Shown: positions 8,966 to 18,207 of the stretch, piece by piece
How the letters are laid out: every line of letters begins with the position of its first letter
Numbering within the stretch: position 1 is the stretch's first letter
Assembly (NCBI RefSeq): GCF_015354345.1
Contig: NZ_JADKYS010000001.1
Span: 806,001 to 870,000 of the forward strand
Source: Methylophilus sp. 14
GTDB taxonomy: Bacteria; Pseudomonadota; Gammaproteobacteria; Burkholderiales; Methylophilaceae
DNA length: 64,000 nucleotides
Direction of reading: 5' to 3'
Position numbers and translations under genes: made by a program
The notes under the pieces: generated by a model
Databases searched by the model: none
What the model was told of the DNA's origin: nothing
The model's input: the letters and a program-made list of their open reading frames with translations, nothing else

Positions 8966-10918
8966 CTAGTTGTCTGGGGTATGTTCCTGTAGCGTTGCGT
9001 TATCGTTGTAGGTGATCACCAGGTTACGGCCAGACTGCTTGGCTTCATACAGCGCCAGGTCGGCATGCTTATACAGCAGTTCATAGGCATAAATGGTCTC
9101 TGTTGCGCAAGAGATGCCGATGCTGATGGTGGTGTGGAAGCTTTGTATCCGTTGCGTGGTATAAAACGACAACTCGGCAATCCTGACGCGGATGCGTTCG
9201 GCAATCACGCGTGCTTCTTCCAGGCTGGTGTTAGGTAAAACCACGGCGAACTCCTCGCCACCCAGCCTGCCCAGCAGGTCTTTTTCACGGATGGTGTTTT
9301 CTATGGTGCGCGCGCAAGCCACCAGCACCTGATCGCCTTGTGGATGGCCATAAGTGTCGTTGATGACTTTGAAGAAATCGATATCCAGCATTAAAAAGCA
9401 CAGTGGCTCGCCAGCGTGATCTGCTTGTTGCAATAAGGCCTTGGCACGATTGTAGAAAGAGTGACGGTTGGGGATTTGCGTCAGGCTATCAATCGTGGCT
9501 TCTTTTTCGGCTTTGTCTTTTGCGCGCTGTAATTCACGCGTCCTCACTTTGACTTGGTCCTCCAAGGAATGGGTCAGGCGCTGCATGTCACTGCGGAAGT
9601 GCTGCAAACTACCAGACATGCTTTTGAACAGTTTGGCCAGCTTGCCAATCTCATTATCCAGGTGGTCGGGCAAAGGCAGTGCGTTGCTGGTGATTTTTTC
9701 GTAACGTTGCCCTTCAATGGCGCTCGATGCATCCATAAAGGTTTCCAGCGGCTGGACGACTTTTTTCATCATCACCAGATACAGCATGATGAGTTCAATC
9801 ACCAGTGCAAACAGGCTGACAATCAGGATGAATTTTGCTGCCTTGAGCGATGGCGAGGAGAGCAGCGATTTCGGGTACACGGTGACAAACCACCAGCCAG
9901 GACCATCAATTTTGGTCACTGCAAGAAACTCTTCATCGGCTTCGACAATAAAGTAATCCTTTTGTTTTTTCTGGATATGGGTATGCAGCGTTTTAAAGTA
10001 ATGCTGCAGCTGCGTGTCTTTTAGCTGTGAAATCATCAACATGCCGCGTGTGCGGTTCATTTCTTTGATTTTTTCCGGGTGCGCAATCAGGCGGCCGTCG
10101 TCCCTGAAGATAAAATTATAGGTGCCGGATAAATGGTCGTTAAACACACGGTCAAACAAGGCGTTGAGCAGGATATCGTGGCCGATATTCAGGGTGTTGG
10201 TCGGCGTGATATCAATCGGCGTTTCCAGTGACACCATCCATTCCAGCGCGGTTGGGTCGAAGTAAAGGCCGGTCCAGACACTTTTGCGTTCGGGATTATT
10301 TTGCCGCGTGGTGATATAGACCCACTCTTCACTCAGTACATTCAGTTTGCTGGTGGCGTTATCCGCCCATCTCACACCTGGCCAATACACAATATTGACG
10401 TTCTCAGGCATGGAGACGTAGAGGTTGGCAAACTGCTGGGTCCAGGCCACGCCAAAGTGGTCCACCATGGTGTAGGCGAGCAGCAGTTTCTTTCTAAACG
10501 CATTGTTTTCAATCGGCGCATTGGCGCCAATATAGGCGGTGACGTCCTTGCTCAGCAGGCCGGAGTGATTGAAATAACCATCGTAGGCTTTTTTCTGCAA
10601 ATGGATAGTATGGTCGGCCCTTCTTTCAAACACATGCCAGAAGAAGTGGTCGTTATAGAAAAAGTCCTGTTGCCAGTGGGCCAGGTAAGTCGCCCTGAAA
10701 ATCCGGTGATTTGACTCGGCCAGTTTGAAAATTCCGCTCTCGCGTTGTCCGCGCTCCTGAATATAGTGCTCCAGGCCGTCTATGGTTGAGCTCACCAGGG
10801 TTTTGTAGATGTGCCAGTAGGTTAATGCACTCACAGCGATGATGACGATGCTGACCCTGGCGGCCATCTGCAACATCACATCCATGGTCAATGATTGTTT
10901 GTAGTTCGGGAAACGCAT
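8966..10918 (-). CDS. membrane-bound GGDEF diguanylate cyclase with periplasmic sensor
   Basis: A 650-residue enzyme predicted to make cyclic di-GMP. An N-terminal membrane helix (about residues 15-35) is followed by a roughly 310-residue periplasmic region of Cache-like character, then a second helix (FILIVSLFALVIELIMLYLVM), a HAMP-like linker (KKVVQPLETFMDASS), a coiled segment and a GGDEF domain. The active-site motif is RLGGEEF, an accepted variant. REKD five residues before it is an intact RxxD product-inhibition site. The ATG at 10918 was preferred to a TTG two codons upstream. The ligand of the sensor is unknown. No partner gene is adjacent. Confidence 0.92.
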   Translation of the reverse strand: MRFPNYKQSLTMDVMLQMAARVSIVIIAVSALTYWHIYKTLVSSTIDGLEHYIQERGQRESGIFKLAESNHRIFRATYLAHWQQDFFYNDHFFWHVFERRADHTIHLQKKAYDGYFNHSGLLSKDVTAYIGANAPIENNAFRKKLLLAYTMVDHFGVAWTQQFANLYVSMPENVNIVYWPGVRWADNATSKLNVLSEEWVYITTRQNNPERKSVWTGLYFDPTALEWMVSLETPIDITPTNTLNIGHDILLNALFDRVFNDHLSGTYNFIFRDDGRLIAHPEKIKEMNRTRGMLMISQLKDTQLQHYFKTLHTHIQKKQKDYFIVEADEEFLAVTKIDGPGWWFVTVYPKSLLSSPSLKAAKFILIVSLFALVIELIMLYLVMMKKVVQPLETFMDASSAIEGQRYEKITSNALPLPDHLDNEIGKLAKLFKSMSGSLQHFRSDMQRLTHSLEDQVKVRTRELQRAKDKAEKEATIDSLTQIPNRHSFYNRAKALLQQADHAGEPLCFLMLDIDFFKVINDTYGHPQGDQVLVACARTIENTIREKDLLGRLGGEEFAVVLPNTSLEEARVIAERIRVRIAELSFYTTQRIQSFHTTISIGISCATETIYAYELLYKHADLALYEAKQSGRNLVITYNDNATLQEHTPDN

Positions 10919-11290
10919 GATCAATCCGGGAAAGCTATATTTCTAAAGGCAGTGAAAAACTTTCTCAATATGAATTCACGGAGAATGGCAGATGGTTATT
11001 GCAGACATACACGCTCAAATCTTGTATTTATGTTGTTTTGTTTTATATCAATCCGCCTGTGGCAAGGATTGTTTTGCAGCCCTGAGAATCAACATACTCC
11101 TGCGCTTGCGGTGATGCAATGCTTAAATGGAACTAATTGCATTGCGTATTGCAGATTGCAGCAATTATGCTGATTTTGTTGAAAACGGGTGGGCGCGCGC
11201 ATGGTTGACAGCCCTTATGGTTGACAGCATCGGCCTGCGTATCAACATAGGGTATCCGGCAGGCCGAGAGGCAGGGAGGTGGTAAGAGGG
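10919..11290. other. 372-bp intergenic region with direct and inverted repeats
   Basis: No convincing gene is seen. The region holds two copies of ATGGTTGACAGC (11201-11212 and 11217-11228, 16-bp period) and an inverted repeat TCGGCCTGC / GCAGGCCGA (11230-11238 and 11259-11267) that may end dhaK transcripts although it has no T-run. A GCAATGC / GCATTGC pair lies at 11116-11145. The promoter of the diguanylate cyclase should lie at the left end. Confidence 0.5.
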
Positions 11291-12289
11291 TTAGCAGCCC
11301 CAGCGCAATCCAGCCGTATGCACCGGGCTATCCCAGTGTTGCTGGATATCCTGATCCAGCAGACACACCGTGAGCGAAGCGCCAGCCATGTCGATGGCTG
11401 TGATGTAATTACCCACCAGGCTGCGCGCAATATTGAAGCCTTTTTCTTTGAGCAGCTTGGCCGCGGTGTTGTAGATTAGGTATAGCTCCATGAGCGGTGT
11501 GGCGCCCAGGCCATTGACCAGCAACAAAATGTCGCCTTGGGTCGGTAATTGTTTGGCTTCGAAGTCATGCACAATAGCGTTGACCATGTCGGCGACAATT
11601 GCATCCGCCGCACGCATGGCTTCGCGGCGACGGCCTGGTTCGCCGTGAATGCCGACCCCCATTTCAAGCTCGCTGTCGCTGATATCAAACGTGGGTCGAC
11701 CGACGGCAGGCACGGTGCAACTGGTAAGTGCTGCGCCTATGCTGGAGGTACGCAGGTTGATTTTCTCCCCCAGCGCCTTGCAGGCCGCGAGGTCTGCACC
11801 ACTTTCTGCCAAACTACCAACACATTTTTCAATAATGACTGTCCCTGCCACGCCGCGGCGGCCGGTGGTGTAGGTGCTATTGACGACAGCGCAGTCATCC
11901 GAAGTGAGCACGGTGGCGTGTTCAAATGGCAGCATTTCGGCTGCCATTTCAAAGTTCATGACATCGCCAGCATAGTTTTTAACAATGAACAGTACGCCTT
12001 TATCGGCATGTACCGCTTCGGCGGCTGCCAGCATCTGGTCCGGCGTGGGAGAGGTGAACACCTGGCCTGGGCAAGCTGCATCCAGCATGCCTTTGCCCAC
12101 ATAGCCTGCGTGTAGCGGTTCGTGGCCAGCGCCGCCGCCAGAAATAATAGCCACCTTTTGTTGTGATTTGTGTTTACGGCTGACGAACGTGGGTTCGAAT
12201 TGCACATCGACCAGATCGCTATGCGCCGAGGCAAAGCCAGTCAGGCTTTCAACCAGCATATGATCAACGTTGTTGACGAATTTTTTCAT
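11291..12289 (-). CDS. dhaK: dihydroxyacetone kinase subunit DhaK
   Basis: A 332-residue DhaK, the substrate-binding subunit of dihydroxyacetone kinase. The glycine-rich block SGGGAGHEPLHAGYVGKGMLD (about residues 50-70) and the active-site histidine that binds dihydroxyacetone covalently (His215 in MGVGIHGEPGR) are both present. It follows dhaL on the same strand, 66 bases away. No DhaM phosphotransfer subunit is found here, so the phosphate donor cannot be read from this locus. In a methylotroph, dihydroxyacetone phosphorylation could connect to C1 or glycerol metabolism, but that is inference. Confidence 0.95.
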   Translation of the reverse strand: MKKFVNNVDHMLVESLTGFASAHSDLVDVQFEPTFVSRKHKSQQKVAIISGGGAGHEPLHAGYVGKGMLDAACPGQVFTSPTPDQMLAAAEAVHADKGVLFIVKNYAGDVMNFEMAAEMLPFEHATVLTSDDCAVVNSTYTTGRRGVAGTVIIEKCVGSLAESGADLAACKALGEKINLRTSSIGAALTSCTVPAVGRPTFDISDSELEMGVGIHGEPGRRREAMRAADAIVADMVNAIVHDFEAKQLPTQGDILLLVNGLGATPLMELYLIYNTAAKLLKEKGFNIARSLVGNYITAIDMAGASLTVCLLDQDIQQHWDSPVHTAGLRWGC

Positions 12290-12355
12290 GGTGAGGCCCC
12301 TGTTCTTTGTAAAGGTGATGGTGACACGCCAGGGTGATACTGGCGTTGGCTTTAT

Positions 12356-13000
12356 TTATTGAGGTGCTAACACGAGGTCACACACCGTATGGATCATCAC
12401 CTGGCAGCTTTTGGCGCCAGCATCCAGGTGGCCGATCGCGCGCTCGCCCAAGCCTGAAGCGCGTCCTTTGGTCGCCAGCATATTACGGGTAGACTCCAGG
12501 CCGTCGCTGGCGATGGTTTTCAGTGCCGCAGCGATGTCTTTGCTGGATTGATCTTGTTCTGCCAGTTGCTTGAATGCGGTGGCAACCGGGATCAGCACGT
12601 CCAGCATGGTTTTTTCACCGGCTTGCGCTTTGCCGCGCTGCATGATCGCCTGCACCCCTGCTTCAAATGCAAGGGCAATTTGCAGTGTGCTAAAGGTGTC
12701 ACTAGGGGCATCGTTCGCTTTGAGTGATTTGCTCATGCTCATGAAAAAACTGGCAAATAAAGGGCCCGAGGCGCCGCCAATCGTGCTGAGTAATTTCATG
12801 CCGACCTTGTTCAGTGCATCGGCGCTAGATAGGGTGCTGAGCTCATCTGCCAGGCCAGTAATTGCCTCACAGCCGCGCTTCATATTGATGTAATGATCGC
12901 CATCGCCGATCTCCCGATCCAGGCATTCAATATCGGCTTCATGAGCCAAAATAGCTTCACGGATGGCTGTGGCGTAGAGGTTGATGGCAGAACTGTGCAT
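12356..13000 (-). CDS. dhaL: dihydroxyacetone kinase subunit DhaL
   Basis: A 214-residue DhaL, the nucleotide-binding subunit that transfers phosphate to dihydroxyacetone held on DhaK. The metal-nucleotide aspartates are in CLDREIGDGDHYIN (Asp28, Asp33, Asp35), followed by the family block IGGASGPLFASFFM and the C-terminal GRASGLGERAIGHLDAGA. The length is normal. It is the first gene of a two-gene unit with dhaK. Upstream lie 120 bases and then the tRNA-Arg gene on the opposite strand. The start ATG has only a weak ribosome binding site. Confidence 0.94.
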   Translation of the reverse strand: MHSSAINLYATAIREAILAHEADIECLDREIGDGDHYINMKRGCEAITGLADELSTLSSADALNKVGMKLLSTIGGASGPLFASFFMSMSKSLKANDAPSDTFSTLQIALAFEAGVQAIMQRGKAQAGEKTMLDVLIPVATAFKQLAEQDQSSKDIAAALKTIASDGLESTRNMLATKGRASGLGERAIGHLDAGAKSCQVMIHTVCDLVLAPQ

Positions 13001-13121
13001 GGTGGGCGAGCTTATGAGACTAAAAACTGCATGTTACTCACAAGCCTTGTGCGTCGGCAAGCCTGTTTTTGTTGTTTTCAGGGTAGGCGTTTTGGTCGCT
13101 TGCGTTTAAAATAGCGCCGCG

Positions 13122-13197
13122 GTCCTCGTGGTGAAACAGGATATCACCAGCCCCTCCTAAGGGCTAGTTTCAGGTTCGAGTCCTGACGGGGACGCCA
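13122..13197 (+). tRNA. tRNA-Arg (anticodon CCU)
   Basis: A complete 76-base cloverleaf. The acceptor stem is GTCCTCG / CGGGGAC with one G-U pair, the D stem GTGA/TCAC, the anticodon stem AGCCC/GGGCT with loop CTCCTAA, and the T stem TCAGG/CCTGA with loop TTCGAGT. The discriminator is G and CCA is encoded (13195-13197). Anticodon CCT at 13156-13158 reads AGG. A -10-like TAAAAT lies at 13107-13112. Confidence 0.95.
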
Positions 13198-13223
13198 GCA
13201 TTGCTGTGAATGCGGTTAAGTGC

Positions 13224-13252
13224 TTGAAAGTAATTGATTTAAGCGCTATAAT
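13224..13252 (+). promoter_or_regulatory. sigma-70 type promoter of rpsB
   Basis: TTGAAA (13224-13229), a 17-base spacer and a perfect TATAAT (13247-13252). The leader from here to the rpsB start would be about 105 bases. In other proteobacteria an rpsB leader mediates autoregulation by S2, and a CCCT/AGGG hairpin with a T-run at about 13301-13320 could play a part here. Confidence 0.75.
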
Positions 13253-13364
13253 TTTGGATTGACTTTTGTGTCAATTAACTTGCATGTAATCACATTGGGT
13301 GCCCTTTACAGGGTGTTTTTGATTGCATGTTAATGAATAACCCTTTGAATGGAAAGATAAAATC

Positions 13365-14108
13365 ATGTCCGTGACTATGCGTCAAATGTTGGAGGCCGGT
13401 GTTCACTTTGGTCACCAAACTCGTTACTGGAACCCAAAAATGGCCGAGTTCATTTTTGGTGATCGTAACAAAATTCATATCGTAAACCTGGAAAAAACAC
13501 TGCCACTGTTTGAAGAAGCACAAAAATACGTGCGCACTTTGGCAGCAAACAAGGGTCGTATTCTGTTCGTGGGCACCAAGCGTCAAGCCCGTGACATCGT
13601 TAAAGAAGAAGCGCAGCGCGCTGGTTGTGCTTACGTTAACCACCGCTGGTTGGGTGGTATGTTGACTAACTTCAAAACAGTGAAGCAGTCTATCAAGCGC
13701 CTGAACGACTTCGAAGCCATGATCGAAGATGGCAGCATCGACAAGTTCGGTAAAAAAGAAGCTTTGGGCATCAAGCGCGAAATCGAAAAGCTGGAGCGTT
13801 CTATCGGCGGTATCCAGGAAATGGGTGGCTTGCCAGATGCGATTTTCGTGATCGACGTTGGTCATGAAAGCGGCGCGATTACTGAAGCGCGCAAACTGGG
13901 TATCCCAGTGATTGGTATCGTGGATACTAACAACTCACCAGATGGCATCACTTACGTGATTCCTGGTAACGATGACTCCTCACGCGCAATTCGTTTGTAT
14001 GCACGTGGCATGGCTGATGCGGTATTGGAAGGTCGCGCAAACGCGATTTCTGAAATCGTGAAGGCTGCTCAGGAAGAAGCTGCACCAGCTGAGGCTGTTG
14101 CCGAGTAA
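13365..14108 (+). CDS. rpsB: 30S ribosomal protein S2
   Basis: Ribosomal protein S2, 247 residues, a late-assembling protein of the small subunit that is needed for S1 binding. The N-terminal [22 protein letters not shown] block and [21 protein letters not shown] are diagnostic. The C-terminal tail ends in an alanine/glutamate-rich stretch. A GGAAAG ribosome binding site precedes the ATG. The gene is followed by a strong terminator before tsf, so part of the transcription stops here and S2 can be made in excess of EF-Ts. Confidence 0.98.
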   Translation: MSVTMRQMLEAGVHFGHQTRYWNPKMAEFIFGDRNKIHIVNLEKTLPLFEEAQKYVRTLAANKGRILFVGTKRQARDIVKEEAQRAGCAYVNHRWLGGMLTNFKTVKQSIKRLNDFEAMIEDGSIDKFGKKEALGIKREIEKLERSIGGIQEMGGLPDAIFVIDVGHESGAITEARKLGIPVIGIVDTNNSPDGITYVIPGNDDSSRAIRLYARGMADAVLEGRANAISEIVKAAQEEAAPAEAVAE

Positions 14109-14121
14109 TCACTCGTAGCTT

Positions 14122-14146
14122 AAAAAGGGGCGATGCGCCCCTTTTT
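14122..14146 (+). terminator. intrinsic terminator after rpsB
   Basis: Perfect 11-bp stem A5-GGGGCG / CGCCCC-T5 (14122-14132 and 14136-14146) with a 3-base loop. It lies 13 bases after the rpsB stop. Confidence 0.92.
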
Positions 14147-14263
14147 CTATTGCATTTCATCATATGCCTGACACATGAATGGCATATCGTAAAAAGAATT
14201 TTTAAGATAAATCCGCAATGAGATGAATGCTCATGCAGGAATCCTAACAAAAGGAGCAAATAA

Positions 14264-15139
14264 ATGGCTGAAATTACCGCAAGCATGGTGAAAGACTTAC
14301 GTGAGCGCACCGATGCCCCAATGATGGACTGTAAAAAAGCGTTGACTGAAGCTGAAGGCGACATGACCCGCGCAGAAGAAATCCTGCGTGTACGTTTTGG
14401 TAATAAAGCCAGCAAAGCCGCTGGCCGTGTGGCTGCTGAAGGTACCGTTGGCATCAGCATTTCTGCTGATGGCAAACTGGGTACGCTGATTGAAGTCAAC
14501 TCAGAAACTGACTTCTGTGCTAAGAACGAAGAATTCCTGAAGTTCGTTGGCGAGTTGGCGCAAGTGGTTAACGAAAGCAATCCAGCTGACATCGAAGCGG
14601 TTGCTAATGCACCTATGCGTGGTGAAACTGCTGAAGCAGTGCGTGCGCAACTGGTTGGTAAAATCGGTGAAAATATCACGCCACGTCGCTTTGTGCGCAC
14701 TGAGGCTAAAGGCAAGTTGTACAGCTATGTACACGGTAGCAAAATTGGCGTGTTGGTTGACCTGGTTGGTGGTGACGAAGCGTTGGGTAAAGATATTGCC
14801 ATGCATATTGCTGCGGCTAAACCAAAATCACTGGATGCCAGCGGTGTTGATGCAGCGTTGATCGAAGCCGAGCGTCGTGTTGCGATCGAAAAAGCTAAAG
14901 AAGCTGGTAAGCCAGATGCAATGCTTGAAAAAATTGCTGAAGGTACCGTACAGAAGTTCCTGAAAGAAGTGACTTTGCTGAGCCAGACTTTTGTGAAAGA
15001 TGACAAGCTGAGTATTGAGCAGCTGCTGAAATCTAAAGGTGCTTCCGTGGCTTCATTCACTATGTACAACGTAGGTGAAGGCATTGAAAAAGCAGTGGTA
15101 GATTACGCTGCTGAAGTGGCTGCTGCTGCTAAAGTCTAA
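14264..15139 (+). CDS. tsf: translation elongation factor Ts
   Basis: EF-Ts, 291 residues, the guanine nucleotide exchange factor for EF-Tu. The N-terminal UBA-like domain shows [19 protein letters not shown], and the exchange core shows the [14 protein letters not shown] block that contacts EF-Tu. The ribosome binding site AAAGGAG sits eight bases before the ATG. The 155-base gap from rpsB contains the rpsB terminator and a small inverted repeat (ATATGCC/GGCATAT, 14162-14187), so tsf may also have its own promoter there. A terminator follows. Confidence 0.98.
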   Translation: MAEITASMVKDLRERTDAPMMDCKKALTEAEGDMTRAEEILRVRFGNKASKAAGRVAAEGTVGISISADGKLGTLIEVNSETDFCAKNEEFLKFVGELAQVVNESNPADIEAVANAPMRGETAEAVRAQLVGKIGENITPRRFVRTEAKGKLYSYVHGSKIGVLVDLVGGDEALGKDIAMHIAAAKPKSLDASGVDAALIEAERRVAIEKAKEAGKPDAMLEKIAEGTVQKFLKEVTLLSQTFVKDDKLSIEQLLKSKGASVASFTMYNVGEGIEKAVVDYAAEVAAAAKV

Positions 15140-15162
15140 TTGACTTTTTCACGCTGACTCCG

Positions 15163-15194
15163 AAAAAGTGGAATCTCAGGATTCCACTTTTTTT
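15163..15194 (+). terminator. intrinsic terminator after tsf
   Basis: Perfect 13-bp stem A5-GTGGAATC / GATTCCAC-T5 (15163-15175 and 15180-15192), 4-base loop, T-run to 15194. Confidence 0.92.
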
Positions 15195-15274
15195 ATGCCT
15201 GAAACGGCCGCAAGACGCCAAAGAAAGCGCGTTTTGTGATTAAATAAGCACATTTTGAGTTTGGGAAAATTATC

Positions 15275-15991
15275 ATGGCACAACCTGCTTTCAAGCGCAT
15301 ATTACTCAAGTTGTCTGGTGAGGCGCTGATGGGCGATGATGCTTATGGCATTAACCGTGAAACAGTGACCGCTATTGTGGCGCAGGTAAAGGAAGTCGTC
15401 AGCATGGGGGTGCAAGTGGGCATCGTCATTGGTGGCGGCAATATCTTCCGTGGCGTGGCACCGGCTGCTGAGGGCATGGATCGTGCCACCGCTGACTACA
15501 TGGGCATGCTGGCCACAGTGATGAATGCCATGGCCTTGCAAGATGCCATGAAACACGCCGGTGTGGCGGCGCGTGTGCAAAGTGCGTTGAATATTGAAGC
15601 CGTGGCTGAGCCTTATATCCGTGGTAAAGCGATTCGCTACCTGGAAGAGGGTAAAGTGGTGATTTTCGGTGCGGGTACCGGTAACCCGTTCTTCACCACC
15701 GATACGGCAGCAGCTTTGCGTGGCGTAGAAATCGATGCTGAAATCGTCTTGAAAGCCACCAAGGTGGATGGGATTTATACCGCGGATCCGAAAAAAGACC
15801 CGACGGCGACGCGCTATGATATGGTCTCTTATGATGAGGCGATCAACAAAAACTTGAAAGTCATGGACGCGACGGCGTTTACACTGTGCCGTGACCAGAA
15901 AATGCCGATTGCGGTATTCAGCATCTTTAAAGAGGGTGCATTGAAACGCGTGATCCTGGGCGAAAATGAAGGAACGCGTGTCATGGCTTAA
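15275..15991 (+). CDS. pyrH: UMP kinase
   Basis: A 238-residue bacterial UMP kinase of the amino-acid kinase fold, which phosphorylates UMP to UDP using ATP and is regulated by GTP and UTP in this family. Diagnostic segments are [13 protein letters not shown] at the N-terminus, [12 protein letters not shown], the [17 protein letters not shown] loop and [19 protein letters not shown]. The length is that of the family. It is followed by frr after 27 bases, the common bacterial pyrH-frr pair, and begins the long envelope-biogenesis run. Confidence 0.98.
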   Translation: MAQPAFKRILLKLSGEALMGDDAYGINRETVTAIVAQVKEVVSMGVQVGIVIGGGNIFRGVAPAAEGMDRATADYMGMLATVMNAMALQDAMKHAGVAARVQSALNIEAVAEPYIRGKAIRYLEEGKVVIFGAGTGNPFFTTDTAAALRGVEIDAEIVLKATKVDGIYTADPKKDPTATRYDMVSYDEAINKNLKVMDATAFTLCRDQKMPIAVFSIFKEGALKRVILGENEGTRVMA

Positions 15992-16018
15992 GCCTGGCAC
16001 CGACATTGGAGAATAACG

Positions 16019-16576
16019 ATGGTTGAAGAAATTAAAAAATCTGCCGAGCAGAAAATGCATAAATCGCTGGAAGCGTTGAAAACCGATCTGGCAAAAATCC
16101 GTACAGGCCGTGCGCACACCGGTTTGCTGGACCATGTGATGGTTGAGTATTACGGTTCTATGGTGACCGTTAGCCAGGTGGCCAATATCAACCTGGGCGA
16201 TGCGCGTACACTCAACGTACAGCCGTATGAAAAGAACATGATTGCCAAAGTGGAAAAGGCGATTCGTGACTGTGACCTGGGCCTGAACCCAGCCACCAAT
16301 GGTGATTTGATCCGCGTGCCTATGCCGATGTTGACCGAAGAGCGTCGCCGCGATTTGACCAAAATCGTGCGTTCTGAAGGTGAGGGTGCCAAGGTGGCGA
16401 TTCGTAACGTGCGCCGCGATGCAAACGATGCCTTGAAAAAACTCATTAAAGATAAGGCGATTTCTGAAGATGATGAGCGCCGTGCACAAGATGAAGTGCA
16501 AAAAATGACAGACAAAGCCGTGGCTGAAGTCGATAAGATTTTGCAGCAAAAAGAAGCAGATTTGATGGCGGTTTAA
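16019..16576 (+). CDS. frr: ribosome recycling factor
   Basis: RRF, 185 residues, which with EF-G splits the post-termination ribosome. The three-helix bundle and small beta domain are readable: [19 protein letters not shown] at the N-terminus, the arginine-rich KIRTGRAH, then [35 protein letters not shown] upstream serves as the ribosome binding site. It is tightly linked to pyrH upstream and uppS downstream (26-base gap). Confidence 0.98.
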   Translation: MVEEIKKSAEQKMHKSLEALKTDLAKIRTGRAHTGLLDHVMVEYYGSMVTVSQVANINLGDARTLNVQPYEKNMIAKVEKAIRDCDLGLNPATNGDLIRVPMPMLTEERRRDLTKIVRSEGEGAKVAIRNVRRDANDALKKLIKDKAISEDDERRAQDEVQKMTDKAVAEVDKILQQKEADLMAV

Positions 16577-16602
16577 CCGTTATCAGGGAATTAGGTATCG
16601 AT

Positions 16603-17367
16603 TTGGGTTTATTTTCCAGTTCCACCAAGCAAGTGCCGCCTATCCAGGAGGTGCCGCAACATGTTGCGGTGATTATGGATGGCAATGGGCGTTGGGCAAA
16701 AAAACGTTTTTTACCCCGCGTGGCGGGTCATCAGCGTGGCCTGGAATCTGTGCGTGCGCTGGTGAAAGCCTGTGTGCGCCTGGACATTAAATACCTGACC
16801 CTGTTTGCTTTCAGTAGCGAAAACTGGCGCCGTCCGCCGGATGAAGTGACTTTTTTGATGGGCCTGTTTCTGGAAGCATTGGACAGGGAAGTCAGGAAGT
16901 TGCATGAAGCCAATGTGATTTTGAAGCTCATCGGCGACCGCAGTCCATTTAACCAGGCCTTGCAGCAAAAAATGCTGGAGGCTGAGCAGCAAACGGCGGC
17001 CAATACCGGTTTGACGCTGACCATTGCCGTCAACTACGGCGGCCGTTGGGATGTGGTGCATGCGGTGAACCAGTTGCTGGCAGACAAAGGCCATGTGGCT
17101 GAAATCAACGAAGCAGATCTGGCGCCTTATCTGTCCATGCCGTATGCGCCTGAGCCGGATTTGTTTATCCGTACCGGTGGCGAAACGCGCATCAGTAACT
17201 TCCTATTATGGCAGTTGGCTTATACTGAGCTTTATTTTACGCCTACCTTGTGGCCGGACTTTGACGACGCTGCTTTTGAAGCTGCCTTGGCTTCGTATCA
17301 CCAACGCGAAAGACGCTTTGGTCGCACCAGTGAGCAACTGACTACCGATAGCGGTCCCTCTAAGTAA
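16603..17367 (+). CDS. uppS: undecaprenyl diphosphate synthase (cis-prenyltransferase)
   Basis: A 254-residue enzyme that extends farnesyl diphosphate with eight isopentenyl units in cis to give the C55 carrier lipid for peptidoglycan and polysaccharide export. The magnesium-binding motif is VIMDGNGRWAK (Asp26), followed by FAFSSENWRRP and the C-terminal GGETRISNFLLWQLAYTELYF. A TTG start is used because no ATG is available upstream of the conserved core and the spacing to the DGNGR motif suits the family. AGG lies eight bases before it. The gene lies three bases before cdsA. Confidence 0.96.
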   Translation: MGLFSSSTKQVPPIQEVPQHVAVIMDGNGRWAKKRFLPRVAGHQRGLESVRALVKACVRLDIKYLTLFAFSSENWRRPPDEVTFLMGLFLEALDREVRKLHEANVILKLIGDRSPFNQALQQKMLEAEQQTAANTGLTLTIAVNYGGRWDVVHAVNQLLADKGHVAEINEADLAPYLSMPYAPEPDLFIRTGGETRISNFLLWQLAYTELYFTPTLWPDFDDAAFEAALASYHQRERRFGRTSEQLTTDSGPSK

Positions 17368-17370
17368 ACT

Positions 17371-18198
17371 ATGTTAAAAACCAGAATCATTACTGCAATT
17401 GTATTGCTGGGCTTATTTTTGCCAGCCCTGTTTTGGTTGCCACTGATGGGTTGGGCAGCGGTCATGCTGGTGCTGACACTGGTCTGTTTGCGTGAATGGG
17501 CTGGCTTCTTGCATCTGAGTGTGACACAGACGCGTGTTTACCTGGCGGTCTCTGCCGTCACTGGCGTAGGTTTGCTGTGTTTGTTGCAACAATTTGGGTT
17601 TCACTGGTTTTTTTATCGCGCGTTGCAAGTATTTGTCGCCGCTAGCCTGTTCTGGCTATGTGTGGTGCCTATCGCATTATTTTTTAATGACTTCTCCAAA
17701 CGCAAATCACTGAACCTGGTATTAGGCTGGGGGTTGATGATGTCATTATGGATGGCATTAGTCACCGCCAAGGAAGTCAATCCTTATGTGTTGCTGGTGA
17801 TTATTTCCACCATCTGGCTGGCAGACAGCGCTGCCTATTTTGCCGGTAAACAGTTTGGCCGCCACAAGCTGGCACCTGCCATCAGCCCAGGCAAAACCTG
17901 GGAGGGCGTTGCGGGCGCATTGCTGGCGGTGGCTGTGTATGCTGCCGCTTTGAAGCTCAGCGGTGCAGTGGCTACCTGGTGGGTATTGCCGGGGTTGTGG
18001 GTGGTGACCATTGCCGGTATTTATGGCGACTTATTTGAATCCTTTTTTAAACGCCGCGCCAACCTCAAAGATAGTGGCCAGTTCTTACCTGGTCATGGTG
18101 GTCTGCTAGACCGCGTCGATGGCGTGATTCCGGCCTTGCCGATTGGCATGTGTCTGCTGTTCTGGTTCCATTACTGGCAACAGACTTATTCGTTTTAA
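17371..18198 (+). CDS. cdsA: phosphatidate cytidylyltransferase (CDP-diglyceride synthase)
   Basis: A 275-residue integral membrane enzyme that makes CDP-diacylglycerol from CTP and phosphatidic acid, the branch point for all phospholipids. Several hydrophobic spans fill the N-terminal two thirds. The family signature near the C-terminus is present: SPGKTWEGVAGAL, then GDLFESFFKRRANLKDSG and LPGHGGLLDRVDG, which carry the metal-binding acids. The start codon is three bases after the uppS stop. Confidence 0.97.
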   Translation: MLKTRIITAIVLLGLFLPALFWLPLMGWAAVMLVLTLVCLREWAGFLHLSVTQTRVYLAVSAVTGVGLLCLLQQFGFHWFFYRALQVFVAASLFWLCVVPIALFFNDFSKRKSLNLVLGWGLMMSLWMALVTAKEVNPYVLLVIISTIWLADSAAYFAGKQFGRHKLAPAISPGKTWEGVAGALLAVAVYAAALKLSGAVATWWVLPGLWVVTIAGIYGDLFESFFKRRANLKDSGQFLPGHGGLLDRVDGVIPALPIGMCLLFWFHYWQQTYSF

Positions 18199-18207
18199 GA
18201 GGTTAAT

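Noticed and set aside
13301-13320. Hairpin in the rpsB leader as a tRNA terminator
   Set aside because: Only about four reliable pairs. It lies after the rpsB promoter and is better treated as part of the leader.
15302-16549. 415-codon ORF on the minus strand opposite pyrH and frr
   Set aside because: Antisense shadow of two certain genes, with histidine/phenylalanine-rich composition and no recognisable motif.
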